Notes: generated from the letters alone by a model not told the origin. A DNA stretch of 64,000 nucleotides from Manihot esculenta (GCF_001659605.2 NC_035164.2:24524665-24588664); one strand, 5' to 3'. Numbered from the stretch's first letter, positions 46,030 through 57,836 are shown. Translations and numbers: made by a program.

Positions 46030-47235
46030 GTTAGTGCAGAAGGGATACATGTTGATGAGAAGAAGGTAGAAACAATACGAGAATTGGCCCATTACCAAAA
46101 CTATTTCTGAAGTTCGCAACTCTCATGGCCTTGCTACTTTCTATAGATGGTTTATCAGAAATTTTAGCAGCATCGTTGCCCCTATCACATATTGTTTGAA
46201 GAAAGAGAGAGTGCGAATATTTGCTTGGACTGACACTGCCGAAAATACTTTTAAAGAGATTAAAGATAAGCTTACTTCTGCCCCTATTCTTGCTCTACCC
46301 GATTTTGATAAACTGTTTGAGGTTGAATGTGATGCTTATGGAGTTGGGATTGGCGAAGTGTTGTCACAGTCTAAAAGGCCTATTGCCTTCTTTAGTGAGA
46401 AATTGAATGAAGCTAGGAAGAAGTGGTCTATTTATGAGCAGGAGTTATATGCAGTATTCTGGGCTTTTAAAACTTGGAAGCAATATCTGATGAGGCAAGA
46501 GTTTATTATTCACACAGATCATCAATCTTTGATCCACTTTAAAACTCAAAAACATGTGAATCAGATACATGCTCAATGCGCAACTTATTTTGGAGCCTTT
46601 CATTATGTCATAAAACATAAGGTTAGCTATAGTAATAAGGTGGTAGATAATTTGAGTAGGAGAGCTGCTCTACTAATTACAGTTAATCAGGAGGTTGTAG
46701 GTTTTAAATTTCTGAAGGATTTGTATGCTACAGATGATGACTTTGCTGATATATGGGCTAAAGTCCAGACTCACCAGTCTGCTGATAGGTTCTTCATACA
46801 TGATGGCTTTCTTTTTAAGGAGAACAGGTTATGCATTTCTCGATATTCTCTGCGGGAAAAACTGATTCGGGAGGTCTATAGAGGAGGTTTGAGTGGTTAT
46901 TTGGGGCGTGATAAGACTATTGCTATGGTGGAGGAGCATTTTTACTGGCCACAATTAAAAAGGGATACAGGTCGGATGGTCCAGAAGTGCCAGTTTGTCA
47001 AATTCAAAAGGGTCATTCGCAGAATACGGGCTTATACACTCCACTGCCTATTCCAGCATATCCTAAGGAAGACTTGTCTATGGATTTTATTCTTGTTCTT
47101 CCATGTACTCAACATGAATCTAATTCTATTTTTGTTGTTGTTTATAGGTTCTCTAAAATGGCGCATTTCATTCCTTGCAAGAAAATTAATGATGCTTCTC
47201 ATGTTGCAAAACTGTTTTTCTAGGCGGTTGTTCGC
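46030..47235 (+). pseudogene. CRM-like RT end, RNase H and integrase start
   Basis: Sequence resumes right after the GTTAG duplication with SAEGIHVDEKKVETIREL, then frame changes. The open frame 46196-47281 holds RNase H (FEVECDAYGVGIGEVLSQ, ELYAVFWAFKTWKQYL, HTDHQSLIHF). It continues through the integrase zinc region ([19 protein letters not shown]). After about 46985 the coding frame shifts ([30 protein letters not shown]) and meets a TAG at 47221-47223. Confidence 0.88.
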
Positions 47236-47866
47236 TGATAAGTTGCAAAACTCACAATTTTTTCCTCATTTAATTCCATAATTTGGGTATAATTTTGATA
47301 TAAATATTTAATTTTAGACAGGTTTGTGAGCAAAAGTTGAGAAAAGGAACGAAAAAAGACTGAATTAAAAGATTTTTGGACTAGGAGATTACAACCTTGA
47401 CCAATCCTGTAGCCCAAGGCGACGGGGAGCTTCAGAAAGCGCCACTTCAGCAGATTTTGCCACCTAAGCAAGGATAAAATCGGTTTCAAGTTGGATCAAG
47501 TTGAATCAAATCAAGTTGCAAGAAAACTAATGATGCATCTCATGTTGGAAAACTATTTTTCTAGGAGGTTGTTCGTTAATGAGTTGCAAAACTCACAATT
47601 TTTTCCTCATTTAATTCTATGATTTTGCTATAATTTTGATATAAATATTTAATTTTACTTGAAATTCAATTTTGGACAAATTTGTGAGCAGAAGTTGAGA
47701 AAAGGAATGAAAAAAGGTTGAATTAAAGGATTTTTGGACTGAGAGATTACAACATTGACCCAACCTATAGCCCAAGGCGATGGGGAGCTTTAGAAAGTGC
47801 CATCTCAGCAGATTTTGCCACCTAAGTAAGGATAAAATCAGTTTCAAGTTGGATCAAGTTAAATCA
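47175..47866 (+). repeat. 341-bp tandem duplication across an LTR insertion junction
   Basis: Unit 1 (47175-47515) and unit 2 (47516 to about 47866) each contain ~61 bases of integrase coding sequence (TTGCAAGAAAA...GGTTGTTCG) followed by the first ~280 bases of the inserted LTR. They differ at roughly one base in ten, so the duplication followed the insertion but is old. Confidence 0.85.
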
Positions 47867-48879
47867 AACTCAATCAGATTGGGATAGAGATAAGATAGGA
47901 GTAGTAGATTTTATTTTAAACTATTAAGTTTTATCTTTTTGTGTCTATATAAAGACTTCTAGAATTAAACCTAGATCATCATATTTTTCTCTCCCTCCCT
48001 CCTTTCCTCTCTTGCTGCCGCCCCCCATCTTCTTCTTCATCTTCTTCTTTTTTTTTTCTTCCTCTTTTTCTTAGTTGTTGCAATTGTATTATGGCCTTTA
48101 GAGGCTAAACAATTATTTTCAGTTGAAGGTTAATTTAAATTTAGGTTTTATTCAAGTTGTGAGGTTATGTGCTTTAATTCTTTTCATCTTATTTCTATTT
48201 TCTGTTAATTTCTGAATTCGAGGAACACCACCTCCATTGTTGTTTTCTTGAGAATTCAAGAGGCCCATTGAATCTCTTAGGAAGACAGCATATTGCTAAT
48301 TAATTTAATTATGGGTTAATAACAAGTAGCAATTAACATATTAGTTTATGTTAAGAAATTAGTAGATTTGATTTAAATAAAATGCGTGTTTTTATTGATC
48401 AAATTTGGTTCTTCTCTCTTAATGCAGTTGACTGATTAAATCTACACGCGTGTTGGAGTTTTTAGTTAACTAGGAATTAATTTAAGCGCGAAGCGGATTA
48501 ATTTATTCATAAGGAAGAATTGGTGGAATTCGCGTGTTTGACCACTATAACGTGAATTATTTTTCTAACCAATGATCAACTATAAAACACCTCAATTTGA
48601 CTACCTTCAACTAAAAGTTTTAATTATTTATTTATTTCTCAAATTTCAATTGCATTATTTATTATTTTTCTTGGCTTGCCCAAGGCAAAACCACTTTCAT
48701 AAAAAAAACTCTCCTCTTCTCACTTTTTGTATTAAACTACTCTTCTATTTTAAATTGGTCATCTAAATTAAATAGGATTAAGGTCTCTGTGGAATTGATA
48801 CTCACTAACCCTATCTATAGGTTCTTATCAATTAAGAAAAAGGAAGTAAATTTTAAATTGACAAATTTGACACTAGTCA
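47236..48879 (+). mobile_element. Solo LTR (Athila/Tat-type) in the integrase, TSD TTCGC
   Basis: It begins TGATAAGTTGC and ends GACACTAGTCA. TTCGC is duplicated at 47231-47235 and 48880-48884, and the integrase reading resumes with LHGVPKTITSDRD after the right copy. The LTR has the CTCTGTGGAATTGATAC...GTCA end characteristic of Athila/Tat-type LTRs. It includes the second unit of the 341-bp duplication and a CTT-rich stretch near 48030-48065. Confidence 0.88.
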
Positions 48880-49643
48880 TTCGCTTACATGGCGTCCCTA
48901 AGACCATTACTTCTGATAGAGATGATAAGTTTCTAGCTCACTTCTAGATAACTTTATGGAAATGTTTTGGAATTGAACTTCGATACAGCAATGCTGCCCA
49001 TCCCCAAACTGATGGACAAACTGAAGTGGTGAACTGCACGCTTGGCAACCTTTTGCACTGCATCTGTAGTAATAAGAAAACTGCTTGGGATCTTGCTCTT
49101 GCCCAAGCAGAATTTCCTTACAACAGTGTTGTCTACAGCTCCACAAAGATGTCACCCTTTGCAGTTGTGTACAGGAAAGTCCTAGCACATACAGTTAATC
49201 TTATTGCCCTTCCTACAGGTTCTCACAGCAATATTGCAGCAAGCAACTTGGCAAAGCAGCATGGGGATGTTTTCAAATAGGTACAACAATATCATACAGA
49301 AGCCAATGACAAGTATAAAGCTACAGCTGATAAACATAGGCGTTTCAAGTCATTCAATATTGGTGGCCAAGTTATGGTTTATTTACGCAAGGAACGTGGT
49401 GGAGGACAGAAAAAGATTGACTCCAAAAAGATTGGTCCATTCCGGATCATTTAGAATATTAATGACAATGCCTATGTCCTTGATCTCCCAAATGAGATGA
49501 AAATTTCCAAGATGTTTAATGTGACGGATCTATTTCAGTACTACCCTGCTGATGACAACTCGAGGTCGAATTCTTTACAAATGGAAGGGAATGATATATA
49601 GTAACTAGCCTTGGATTTTATGGCAGACTTAGACCGGAGCTAA
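48880..49643 (+). pseudogene. CRM-like integrase core end and C-terminal CR-type tail
   Basis: It reads LHGVPKTITSDRD (second catalytic Asp), then AAHPQTDGQTEVVN (catalytic Glu) and AEFPYNSVVYSSTKMSPFAVVY. The C-terminal segment is KKIGPFRI with a stop, then [16 protein letters not shown]. It ends [15 protein letters not shown] and continues into the 3' LTR to a TAA at 49641-49643. At least three internal stops are present. Confidence 0.85.
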
Positions 49644-49997
49644 CTTTTGCTACCGATATTCGATGGAAACTCACGAGGCTTTTCGAAAAGGGAATTTTGA
49701 GACCACAACTTTGAAAAGTGTGACGAGGGCCACAGGCCTAGTCACAAAGTTTGATATGGAAATTCCACCGTTTAGGGGTCAATTTTGGATTTTAATTTTT
49801 TTGGATATTTTTGTAATTTTATATATTAGGGTTTTTCTATTATAAATAGCTTTTCCTTGGCTATTTGGAACATACTTTTCAATCTTTAAAAAATTTCAAT
49901 AAGACTTATCGGTTTCTAGCCTATTATTTCCTTTATATCGTCTTAGCTAAACGATATTGGTTAAAACTCATGACGGAGTTTGATTAGTCCTTTATCA
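49592..49997 (+). repeat. 3' LTR of the CRM-like element
   Basis: 406 bp; TGATATATAG to CCTTTATCA, followed by the CTTTG duplication. Confidence 0.88.
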
Positions 49998-52789
49998 CTT
50001 TGTAAGAAGAAATTGGTATGTAGAAAATAAAGGGACTTTGTGATTGTTCACTCTTTTTTTTTTCTAGTCATCTAACACTGTGCAATCCTATAACAAACTA
50101 AGCTTCAGTTTAAATTTTATTAACAAATCCATTTTTATTTTCCTTGTATATGGATATGCAATTAGGGATTGATGCATTTACATTTTTTATTGATTGAAGA
50201 TGTCATTTTCTTATATTTGATCTATATTTTATTTGGTTTTTGTTAATTATTGTAGACATTTATTTTCTTAACTCTTCCATTGTATGATTTGTATAAGTGG
50301 TAAAAAGTTATATAACGAAAATGCCATGAAATGATATAGATTCTGAAAAACTTAAGAGACTAAGGAATGGCAAGAATATTTGATATAATAAATACACATC
50401 AAATTTTTAGACTATGCACCTGATTTCATTATAGGAGCTTTTAATGACTAATGCCATAATTAAAGCTTGTATAATATATAGTAATTATATAAATTATGTT
50501 AATAAAAATATTTTTAAATTAAATGCACTAAAATGATTATCAAATATATTGAAGTAAGTAATGTACTTGATATATTCCCACAGAATTATCCAACTATTAT
50601 GGATTGGATATTCAAAATATAAAAGACCATGCATAAAGTGCAAAATCCGAATATGAAAAAAGATCATAGGTTTTAGCATCAATGTCCGGTCACAATCCCT
50701 ATGAGTTTGGACTTACCAAGATTGGAACTCTGAGTATAATACCTACTATAAGAAGATATCTTTTTAAACTTAGATTTCACATCCCACTAAAAAAAGTTAT
50801 CTTAGTCCCAACAGGAACTAAGCAACCTCCAAATATATGTCATCTTATTATTTCTCTTTTACTATTATATGGAGTCGATGCAATATCAATAATATTTTTG
50901 TAGCTATAATTTTTGGTCTTATACTCTTTTTTTTACTCAAATAAACCTTATAAGTTTTATAAATTATTGTATCATAACATAAAAATTATCAAAAAGGTTA
51001 AGGTTAACATACTTAACAACAAATTCATAATAGCCAATTAAAACTGATTTAAATAGCTTTTCGATTCATTTTTCATTTGGACCAAAATAGTTAATGTAAG
51101 TTATCTAATAGTTATGAGTTAGAATATATATGTATATTCATGTACTACTTTGTAATTTACTAATATGGGATCTCTATCCCAACCCAACCAAGCAATTGGC
51201 ATTTACAAAACTAATTGATTTAACAATATTATTTATTGCTAGCACCCATTAAGTGTATTTTGTTGGACCCATAGATTATGGGTTCACAATGTCTGATATA
51301 GTTATTATAATCCAACGATCTATTGTTTAAACTATTAGTTTTTAAATTTTTTTTTCATATTTTACAATAGTTACATGAGAATTGTCATTCTACAGTTAGC
51401 ATTCTAAGAGATCAAACACATACCTTTAACATCATAAGGAAAATGTTTCATTTCAATTGGAATTCTTTTATAACCTTCCTTTTCAAAAATTATATGCAAG
51501 GCCCTAATATATGCATGTTTTTCTCTCAGTTGTTAACAAAATATAACCATAATAATTCTATTTGCTCAAATTTGTAAATAATAATTTCTACCATAAGCAA
51601 GCTAGAGAATACTGATGTTCACTTTAAATAAATATATTTTGGTGTGAACCTAAATGAATCTCTAAAAAAGCTCAAAATCAAGTTGTAAATACTAGTTTTC
51701 CTTGACGCGTTAATTGAGAAAAGTACAAACCAATGGGAAAAAAAAAGTAAAAATAGATCAGATTCTAGATCATTCACTAACTTATAGAAGGAACCAAGAA
51801 TATAACTAAAACTTAACAAATTGAGTAGATTTATTAGAAGTAATTTAAGCTCTTCATTACTACTTAAGGAGAAAACCTCTCAAATGGAGTTTTATTTCTA
51901 AAAACAGAGAAAAAGATGGCTCATGCCATACCCTTCTTGTTTCTTAAAAAATTCAATTAACAATCTTAAATTTTTAAGGGGCTGCTCACGGGTCATTGAC
52001 TCATAAATCTACAGGTTTTCAATGCTTGTTACATTACCATTTATGCCCTTTACTGGTTTAGTAGAACTATTGCTTTCAACACCATGGCTAGAGTCAATAA
52101 GAGGCCCTTGATGAAGGAAGAAGGTAGAACAAATAATCATAGAATTTGTATTCTTATAAGAAAATAGATTTTACCCATAGGCAGTGTCAATGATGTTGCA
52201 CCAGCTCTTCAAGTGGATTTATATATGTAACACAAGTTAGAGCACTAGGTAGTTTGATTAGCTGATATCAGTTTATATTATTGTAAGTAAATAAATGTTC
52301 TTCTACTCATTATTCTTTTGATGGCATACTTTGAGAGAAATAAATAAATAAAGAGCAAATTCTTATAACAAATCAATCTTTGTTGGCTTTTGTAGATATT
52401 GCTAAAAGTATGCCCATTTTCATTCCTATTTAGTTGGATTGCAATTAAGCAATATAAGGTCTCTCCTTACATCGACTACCCAATCAACAAATTAACTACC
52501 ACATTTACTTTAATGTTTAAAAAAATTAAAAGCCATGGCAACTGCAAACTAATGTCAATTTGTAAACTTAACAAATCTTCCATGGTATCAAAATTTTGAT
52601 TTATTTAAGAATATGGTGGCTCATATTGGATCTTCTAATGAAATTTTCACGGTCAAAGTTATAGGACAAATTTCTTTACTCGTGTGAGGGCCACCACCAC
52701 TACTAAGGCCATATCAACCAATAATATGTAAGACTCAACATTCACTCGTGGGTGATGATTATTATTATTTTTTTTTTTGAAAAAAAAAA
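49998..52789. other. AT-rich DNA, no gene recognised
   Basis: About 2.8 kb with only short, low-complexity open frames (for example 50682-50903 and 52399-52599) that show no family motif. No LTR termini, tRNA or tandem repeats are seen. It could be host intergenic DNA or a very old transposon. Confidence 0.45.
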
Positions 52790-54757
52790 TCTCACACTAT
52801 TAATAATTTATAACCTAAATAAATCTTTTTTTTTTTTGACAAAAATTTATTGTTCATCTTACTGTTTAACTATTATAGATGAGTTTTAGGAGGAACATAT
52901 AAATAGATTCTCGTATTTCTACTATGAATTTGATAAAGGAAGATATGAATTTTCTTCGTGGAGTTGTTGCAAAATGCAAGCCATCTATTTCGCTATCTCT
53001 CTTTTAAATTTATAGTACGAAGAGAATAAGAGAGATACATAATTTTTATATCATTTTCCCATAGATGGCACCGATGATATTCTTTGTATCATATTTTTTC
53101 AGGTATAAACCTGAAAAATAAGAGAGAACACTGGGTGGGTTGGCTTGGCGACCTCTCCAATGCTTAAATCAATACAAGTATTGAATAAATAATTGAATTG
53201 ACTATTGAGACAACAACATAGTTGTGAGCTCCTTATATAGCTTATTGGATGAAGTTTGGAAATTGTTAGAAGTGTATGAGATAATAGAATTATATTTAGC
53301 ATAGGATGTGGAATTCTATATAAGATAGGATAAACAATCCTAAATAAGATAAGATAACGAATCTTACATAAGATAGGACATGAAATTCTATCGATAATCG
53401 TTTACTATAGATTTATCACTTAGATTTACATGTTGTGGCAAATTAACTTAGATTTTTCACTTTTCCCTTACTTGAACGAGTGAAGCGTCTACTATGGATT
53501 TTATCTTCTTTGTGGTCATTCTATCTTAACAAGGAATTTACTTATATTTTATCTTTCTATTTTCTTATTTAAATATAAAAGAACACTAAAACGACATTTG
53601 TTGATTGAAAACTACTCTCACCGGATTTGGCTGAAATCTTGGAATGGACTATTTTTCTCTCACAAGGTAAAAAGTGCCTTCCAATGATCTTAATTATTTA
53701 ATATTCCATACATTTTGTAAGGCATATCAGTAGTCGTATGAGTTGAGCTTGTCATTTGTCAATTTGAATATTTATGCAAGTTGGTTGAGTTTCACTTTCT
53801 ATTGACATGTTGGATTTTGACTCTTTTTTTTTTATAGAAATTGAGCAAGATAAAATGGTCATGTTCTTCATTGAAATTATGTTGTGCTTACTAGGGGTTT
53901 TGAAAGACTTATAAGACCTAAATAGTTATTATTGTATTCTTCTTTTTTTTTTTTGGAAGTTTAAAGATATTTTCATAAGTCTCACCATTTATTAATAAAG
54001 ATATCATTTGAGCTAACACATAAGATTAGATATGCTTGTCCTAAATTGATATTAGAAATTAGTTTTGAATTAAAATTATAACAAATTCTTAAATTAATCA
54101 TAATTTGGTCAACTTACATGTTATACAGAAACCTAAATAGAGTGGAAAAAACAATTTTCATTCAAAATATAGGTAAAAAAATAAAAAATAAAAAAATAAA
54201 TAACCTCTTTTAACATTGTGTTAATAGTTAAATGTCATCAATTTTAATCTGTATATTTTTGTCATAACAAGTGCATATAACATGTAAAACATCTAATTTT
54301 ATTAAGTAAGTTGTTTATTAGTTTAAAATTTCGTGTTTTTTAATCACTTGTTAGTTAGCTTGTTATCATGATATGTTTATAAAACATTAGTTTAAGATCT
54401 AATATAGAGAGAAAAATGCCAAAATTCAATATTGTATTTCAAGCAATGAGATCCTTTAAAATGAGCTTTTTATTTACATGGTTTATCAACTCTATTTTCA
54501 TCCTTATTCAATCTTATTCATGTGATGCTAAGGATCTCAAGGCATGCAAGTGTAATGCAATACATCAATTAGGAGACTCAATATCATATACGAGTAATTA
54601 ATTTTATTGTAGAGATTGCTCAAGTTTATCATGCAAGATTTTTCTATGGTCAAACAATTCACAAAGCAACGGATAGATCCTTAAATGGATATCTAATAAT
54701 TAATTTTATTGATAAGCAAAAAATTTTACATTGATTTGGCAGATTTTTATTAGAAGT
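52790..54757 (+). repeat. Diverged duplicate of the CACTA flanks and GDSL 5' region
   Basis: 52790-53138 aligns with 14520-14850 and 53139-54757 aligns with 27765-29395, in the same order and orientation but without the 12.9-kb CACTA. The empty site reads GTGG-GTT-GGCTTGG where the filled copy has GTGG-ATT-CACTA-ATT-GGCTTGG. The homology stops at 54757 inside the equivalent of GDSL intron 1. Confidence 0.9.
54416..54720 (+). pseudogene. GDSL esterase/lipase pseudogene, exon 1 only
   Basis: It is similar to exon 1 of the gene at 29109. The signal peptide and QSYSCDAKDL are kept, and block I is degraded (GDSISYTSN instead of GDSISDTGN), followed by a stop at 54599. Later exon-1 sequence (CAAACAATTCACAAAGCAAC) is recognisable but out of frame. 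The intron donor GGTAAG has become GATAAG. Everything after the start of intron 1 is missing, replaced by a copia fragment. Confidence 0.88.
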
Positions 54758-54978
54758 AGCCAGCATGAAAGACCTTCTCCATGATGAAAATTTTATGGAG
54801 GTCAATTCTAGACTGATAATCTCTAAGTTATGATTTTCTAGGTGATGAATAAAGTACAGTGAAGAGATGCCTTCCAATGAGCCAATACTGCAATATGTGG
54901 AGCTAGATTCTGCCATGGAAACAAGACTGAGAAATGAGAGCCAAAAGAAATTATTTTAGTTTTCCCACTCAGATACCA
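54758..54978 (-). pseudogene. Copia gag N-terminal fragment with primer-binding site
   Basis: On the minus strand from the ATG at 54916: MAESSSTYCSIGSLEG, then YFIHHLENHNLEII and FSSWRRSFMLATSNKN. This pattern is typical of copia gag starts (YFLHxSDxPG, then a WxRxM-type motif). The primer site TGGTATCTGAGTGGG lies at 54978-54964, abutting the LTR. The rest of the element is missing beyond 54758. Confidence 0.75.
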
Positions 54979-55306
54979 TGTTATAGTAAGTGCATGAGCT
55001 AAGAGAAAATGCAATTCCCATTGACAAATAAGGCTAACATCCTTATTTACATGTCAAGCAACTGATGAGCCGGCACAACTTGCACAACTAAATAAAGCTC
55101 TAACTAATTAAGCCATAAGAATAATAAACTAACTACCTTTCAACCATTTCGCTTATCTTAATGAGAGGCGATGGAGTACACTATGGGTATTCGAAATAGT
55201 TGATCGCATATCAAGATTTCATCTTCTCTTTGTGCGATTGTAAGAGTACTCTCTCACATTGATTAGTTTAGAGTTTGGGCAGCTGATGGAAGTTTATTGC
55301 CTAACA
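54979..55306 (-). mobile_element. 5' LTR of the copia fragment
   Basis: 328 bp, TGTTAGGCAATAAAC (55306) to CTATAACA (54979) on the minus strand, directly followed by the primer-binding site. The outer five bases on the right are GTTAC; the other end of the element is lost. Confidence 0.75.
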
Positions 55307-55800
55307 GTTACTCTGTATCCATTTAGTAAAAGTGTCGATCAATTTCTTTCCAACTGATAGCCTCATAAACTGCTAGAGTTAAAAGATGAAAAGACCACTT
55401 TACCTTTTTTCAATCTATATATATACTAATATTCTTATTTTCTTATAATTATTGATTATTTTAATAACTTAAATGATTTAATGTAACAAATTAATAATTA
55501 TATACTTATTCTAATAGAAGTATATGAACATAGATATATAATAAAATAAATTATATGAACATATACTCATAAATTTAGGTATCAAAAGTTTGTTAAAAGA
55601 TAACACGATTCTTGGAGATCTCAAATTGGATTGAAAAATTGTACCGCACTCTTAAGAGACATATCATACCCTACCAAACTTATTTTACAGTTATGATTCT
55701 TTTACTAAGAATTAAATAGGAATTATTTAGAAATTGATATTATATGAGAATCATCCAAAGTGAGTCATGAGTTGTTACCATAAAATATGGCCATTTGATA
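55307..55800. other. AT-rich spacer, nothing recognised
   Basis: About 490 bases without a gene or clear repeat. Confidence 0.4.
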
Positions 55801-55805
55801 AGAGT

Positions 55806-56559
55806 CTGATAAGCGGATGTGCGGTCCCACTCAAGCAGAAGAAAACTTGGACACGGTTATACTCAGTTCTCAAGACTCGCCCACCCCTGAAGAGGTCGAG
55901 CCTTCACATTAAGTTATTGTTAGCAGGCACAGGCTAGCAGACTCCCTTTATACCTATAATTACGGGATCACCGACCAATTAAACCGGCAAGATCTCTTAT
56001 CAAATAGCAGGTCACATCATCGCTGGATTATCAGAAAATGTTATATTTAACTCTATCCTTTTATAATATAAAAGCTAATGATTACAGAAATAAAGGTATG
56101 CAATTCTCCTACATTCCTCAAGTTCTAAGCAATTCCTTGAAGACTTGGACACTGTTACGCCAGTTCTCAAGACTCGCCACCCTGAAGAGATCGAGCCTTC
56201 ACATGAAGTTACTGTTAGCATGCATAGGCCAACAGACTCCTGTTATGCCTTTAATTACGGGATCACCGACCAATTAAACCGGCGAGATCTCTTATCAAAT
56301 AGCAAGCCACATCATCGCCAAATTATCAGAAAATGCTATATTTAACTCCATCCTCATATAATATAAAAGCTAACAATTACAAAAATAAAGGTATACAATT
56401 CTCTTACACTCCTCAAGTTCTAAGCAATTTCTTACTTTTGCCATATTCTCTAGTTTACTGACTTGAGTATCGGAGTGGCTATCGTGGGTACCCACCACCT
56501 CATGTTCTCTTTCTTGCATGATTGACCAATCACAATACTGCATCACTTCGACCACATCA
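55806..56559 (+). mobile_element. LTR of a Tat-lineage Ty3 element, with internal tandem duplication
   Basis: The right end (...ACATCA at 56559) is followed by TTTGGTTCCACTGCTGGGAG, a primer-binding-site-like sequence resembling those of Tat elements. A 298-bp tandem duplication (55845-56142 and 56143-56440) lies inside. Each unit carries a TATAATATAAAAGCTAA promoter-like stretch. The left terminus is not certain. Confidence 0.65.
55845..56440 (+). repeat. 298-bp tandem duplication in the Tat LTR
   Basis: Both units start ACTTGGACAC and end around TTCTAAGCAATT. They share CGGGATCACCGACCAATTAA and the TATA-like stretch, with scattered differences. Confidence 0.85.
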
Positions 56560-56689
56560 TTTGGTTCCACTGCTGGGAGCATCCATTGAATCCTTTCTGT
56601 TCATTTGAATTAAAGTCGCTCTCTTACTCCTTTTCTCTTAGAAAGAAATCTCTCTCTTCGAAAGAAATCTCTCTCTTCTTTCTCTCAAA

Positions 56690-57424
56690 ATGGCTGGTAG
56701 TTCATGAGCTGCTACTAAGGTTGCTACCAATGAGGGCGCTATCATTTCTTTCACCCTTGGTAGTAGACAAAACACGTCCCCAATGGTTAATGAAGCAGAT
56801 CTTAACAATCCAAACAATGAGTAAATGATCCAATACATCTAAAAGTCGCAGACTAATCTCGAGCAGTACAAGGCTCAGGGGGAGGCATCAATCGTGACTC
56901 CTAGAGGAAGGGAGGAAGCCTCCGTTGACACCGCTAGGACTCATGTGATCAAGAGGCAGTCCAAAGGGAAGGTTGAATTAGAAGAAGATGAATTAGACGA
57001 TACTCTGAAAAGTGTAGACTAGAAGTTGGTATGGGTTGTTCAAAGGTACCAGAAGGAGTAAGAGAACTTTGGCCTTGATGATGCCTCACCCCTTTTGGAA
57101 GAAATCTTAGCATAAACATTTTCAACCAAGTTCAGGCTACCTAGCTTGGACAAATATAATGGAACAACAGATCCCATAAGTCACTTGGCAATCTTTAGGA
57201 TGACCATACAATTTCAGGATGTCAACAACTTCGTATTATGCCGAGTGTTTCCCTCAACACTCACAGATTTATCTCAAAAATGGTATCAAAATTTGAGCCA
57301 GGTTTAATTCAAAACTTTATGCAGTTCGCTACGTTATTTAAATCCAAATTTATTACTTGCATACCTTCTAAAAAACTCTTCTCTAACTTGCAGAAGATCC
57401 ATCCCCAGCGAGATTCCTCCTCAA
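56690..57424 (+). pseudogene. Tat-lineage gag, copy 1, truncated
   Basis: It starts MAGSS then TGA. Further stops follow, but TKFRLPSLDKYNGTTDP, HLAIFRMTIQFQDV and WYQNLS of the gag capsid domain are readable. It ends abruptly at about 57410-57425, where the words GCGAGAT...TCAAATAG shared with the LTR mark a microhomology junction into a second LTR fragment. Confidence 0.8.
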
Positions 57425-57687
57425 ATAGTTAGCCACATCATCGCCGGATTATCAGAAAATGCTATATTTAACTTCATCCTCTTATAATATAAAAAGTTAA
57501 CAATTACATAGACAAAGGTACGCAATTCTCTTACACTCCTTGAGTTCTAAGCAATTTTTTACATTCGTCTTATTCTCCAGTTTACTGACTTGAGCGTTAG
57601 AGCGGCTATCATGGACACCCATAACCTCACGTTCTCTTTCTTGTATGATTGACCAATCATAATACAACTCCACTTTTAGCCACATCA
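57425..57687 (+). mobile_element. Second, partial Tat LTR end
   Basis: It aligns with 56300-56559 (AGCCACATCATCGCC ... CCACATCA). A degraded primer-site-like TTTGGTTTCGCGGCCAAGAG follows at 57688. Only the last ~260 bases of the LTR are present. Confidence 0.75.
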
Positions 57688-57836
57688 TTTGGTTTCGCGG
57701 CCAAGAGCATCCATTGAATCCTTTCTTTTTATTTGGATTAAAACCAGTCTCTTACTCCTTTTCTCTTATAAAAAAATCTCTCTCTTCTTTCTTTCGAAAT
57801 GGCTGGTAGTTCACGAGCTGTTACTAAGGTTGCTAC

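Larger units (their letters stand above)
35925..49997 (+). mobile_element. CRM-like Ty3 chromovirus with two nested insertions, TSD CTTTG
   Basis: LTRs at 35925-36333 (409 bp) and 49592-49997 (406 bp), TGA...TCA termini, and a perfect CTTTG duplication at 35920-35924 and 49998-50002. A tRNA-Met primer site (36337-36348), gag, protease, RT, RNase H and integrase follow on the plus strand, all with stops or frameshifts. Pol ends in a [16 protein letters not shown] tail whose stop codon lies 52 bp inside the 3' LTR, the arrangement reported for the CR motif of CRM elements. Without its two insertions the element would be about 5.1 kb. Confidence 0.85.

Noticed and set aside
50494..52599. Short open frames in the AT-rich block as genes
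   Set aside because: All are below 75 residues, low complexity and without family motifs or splice-linked partners.
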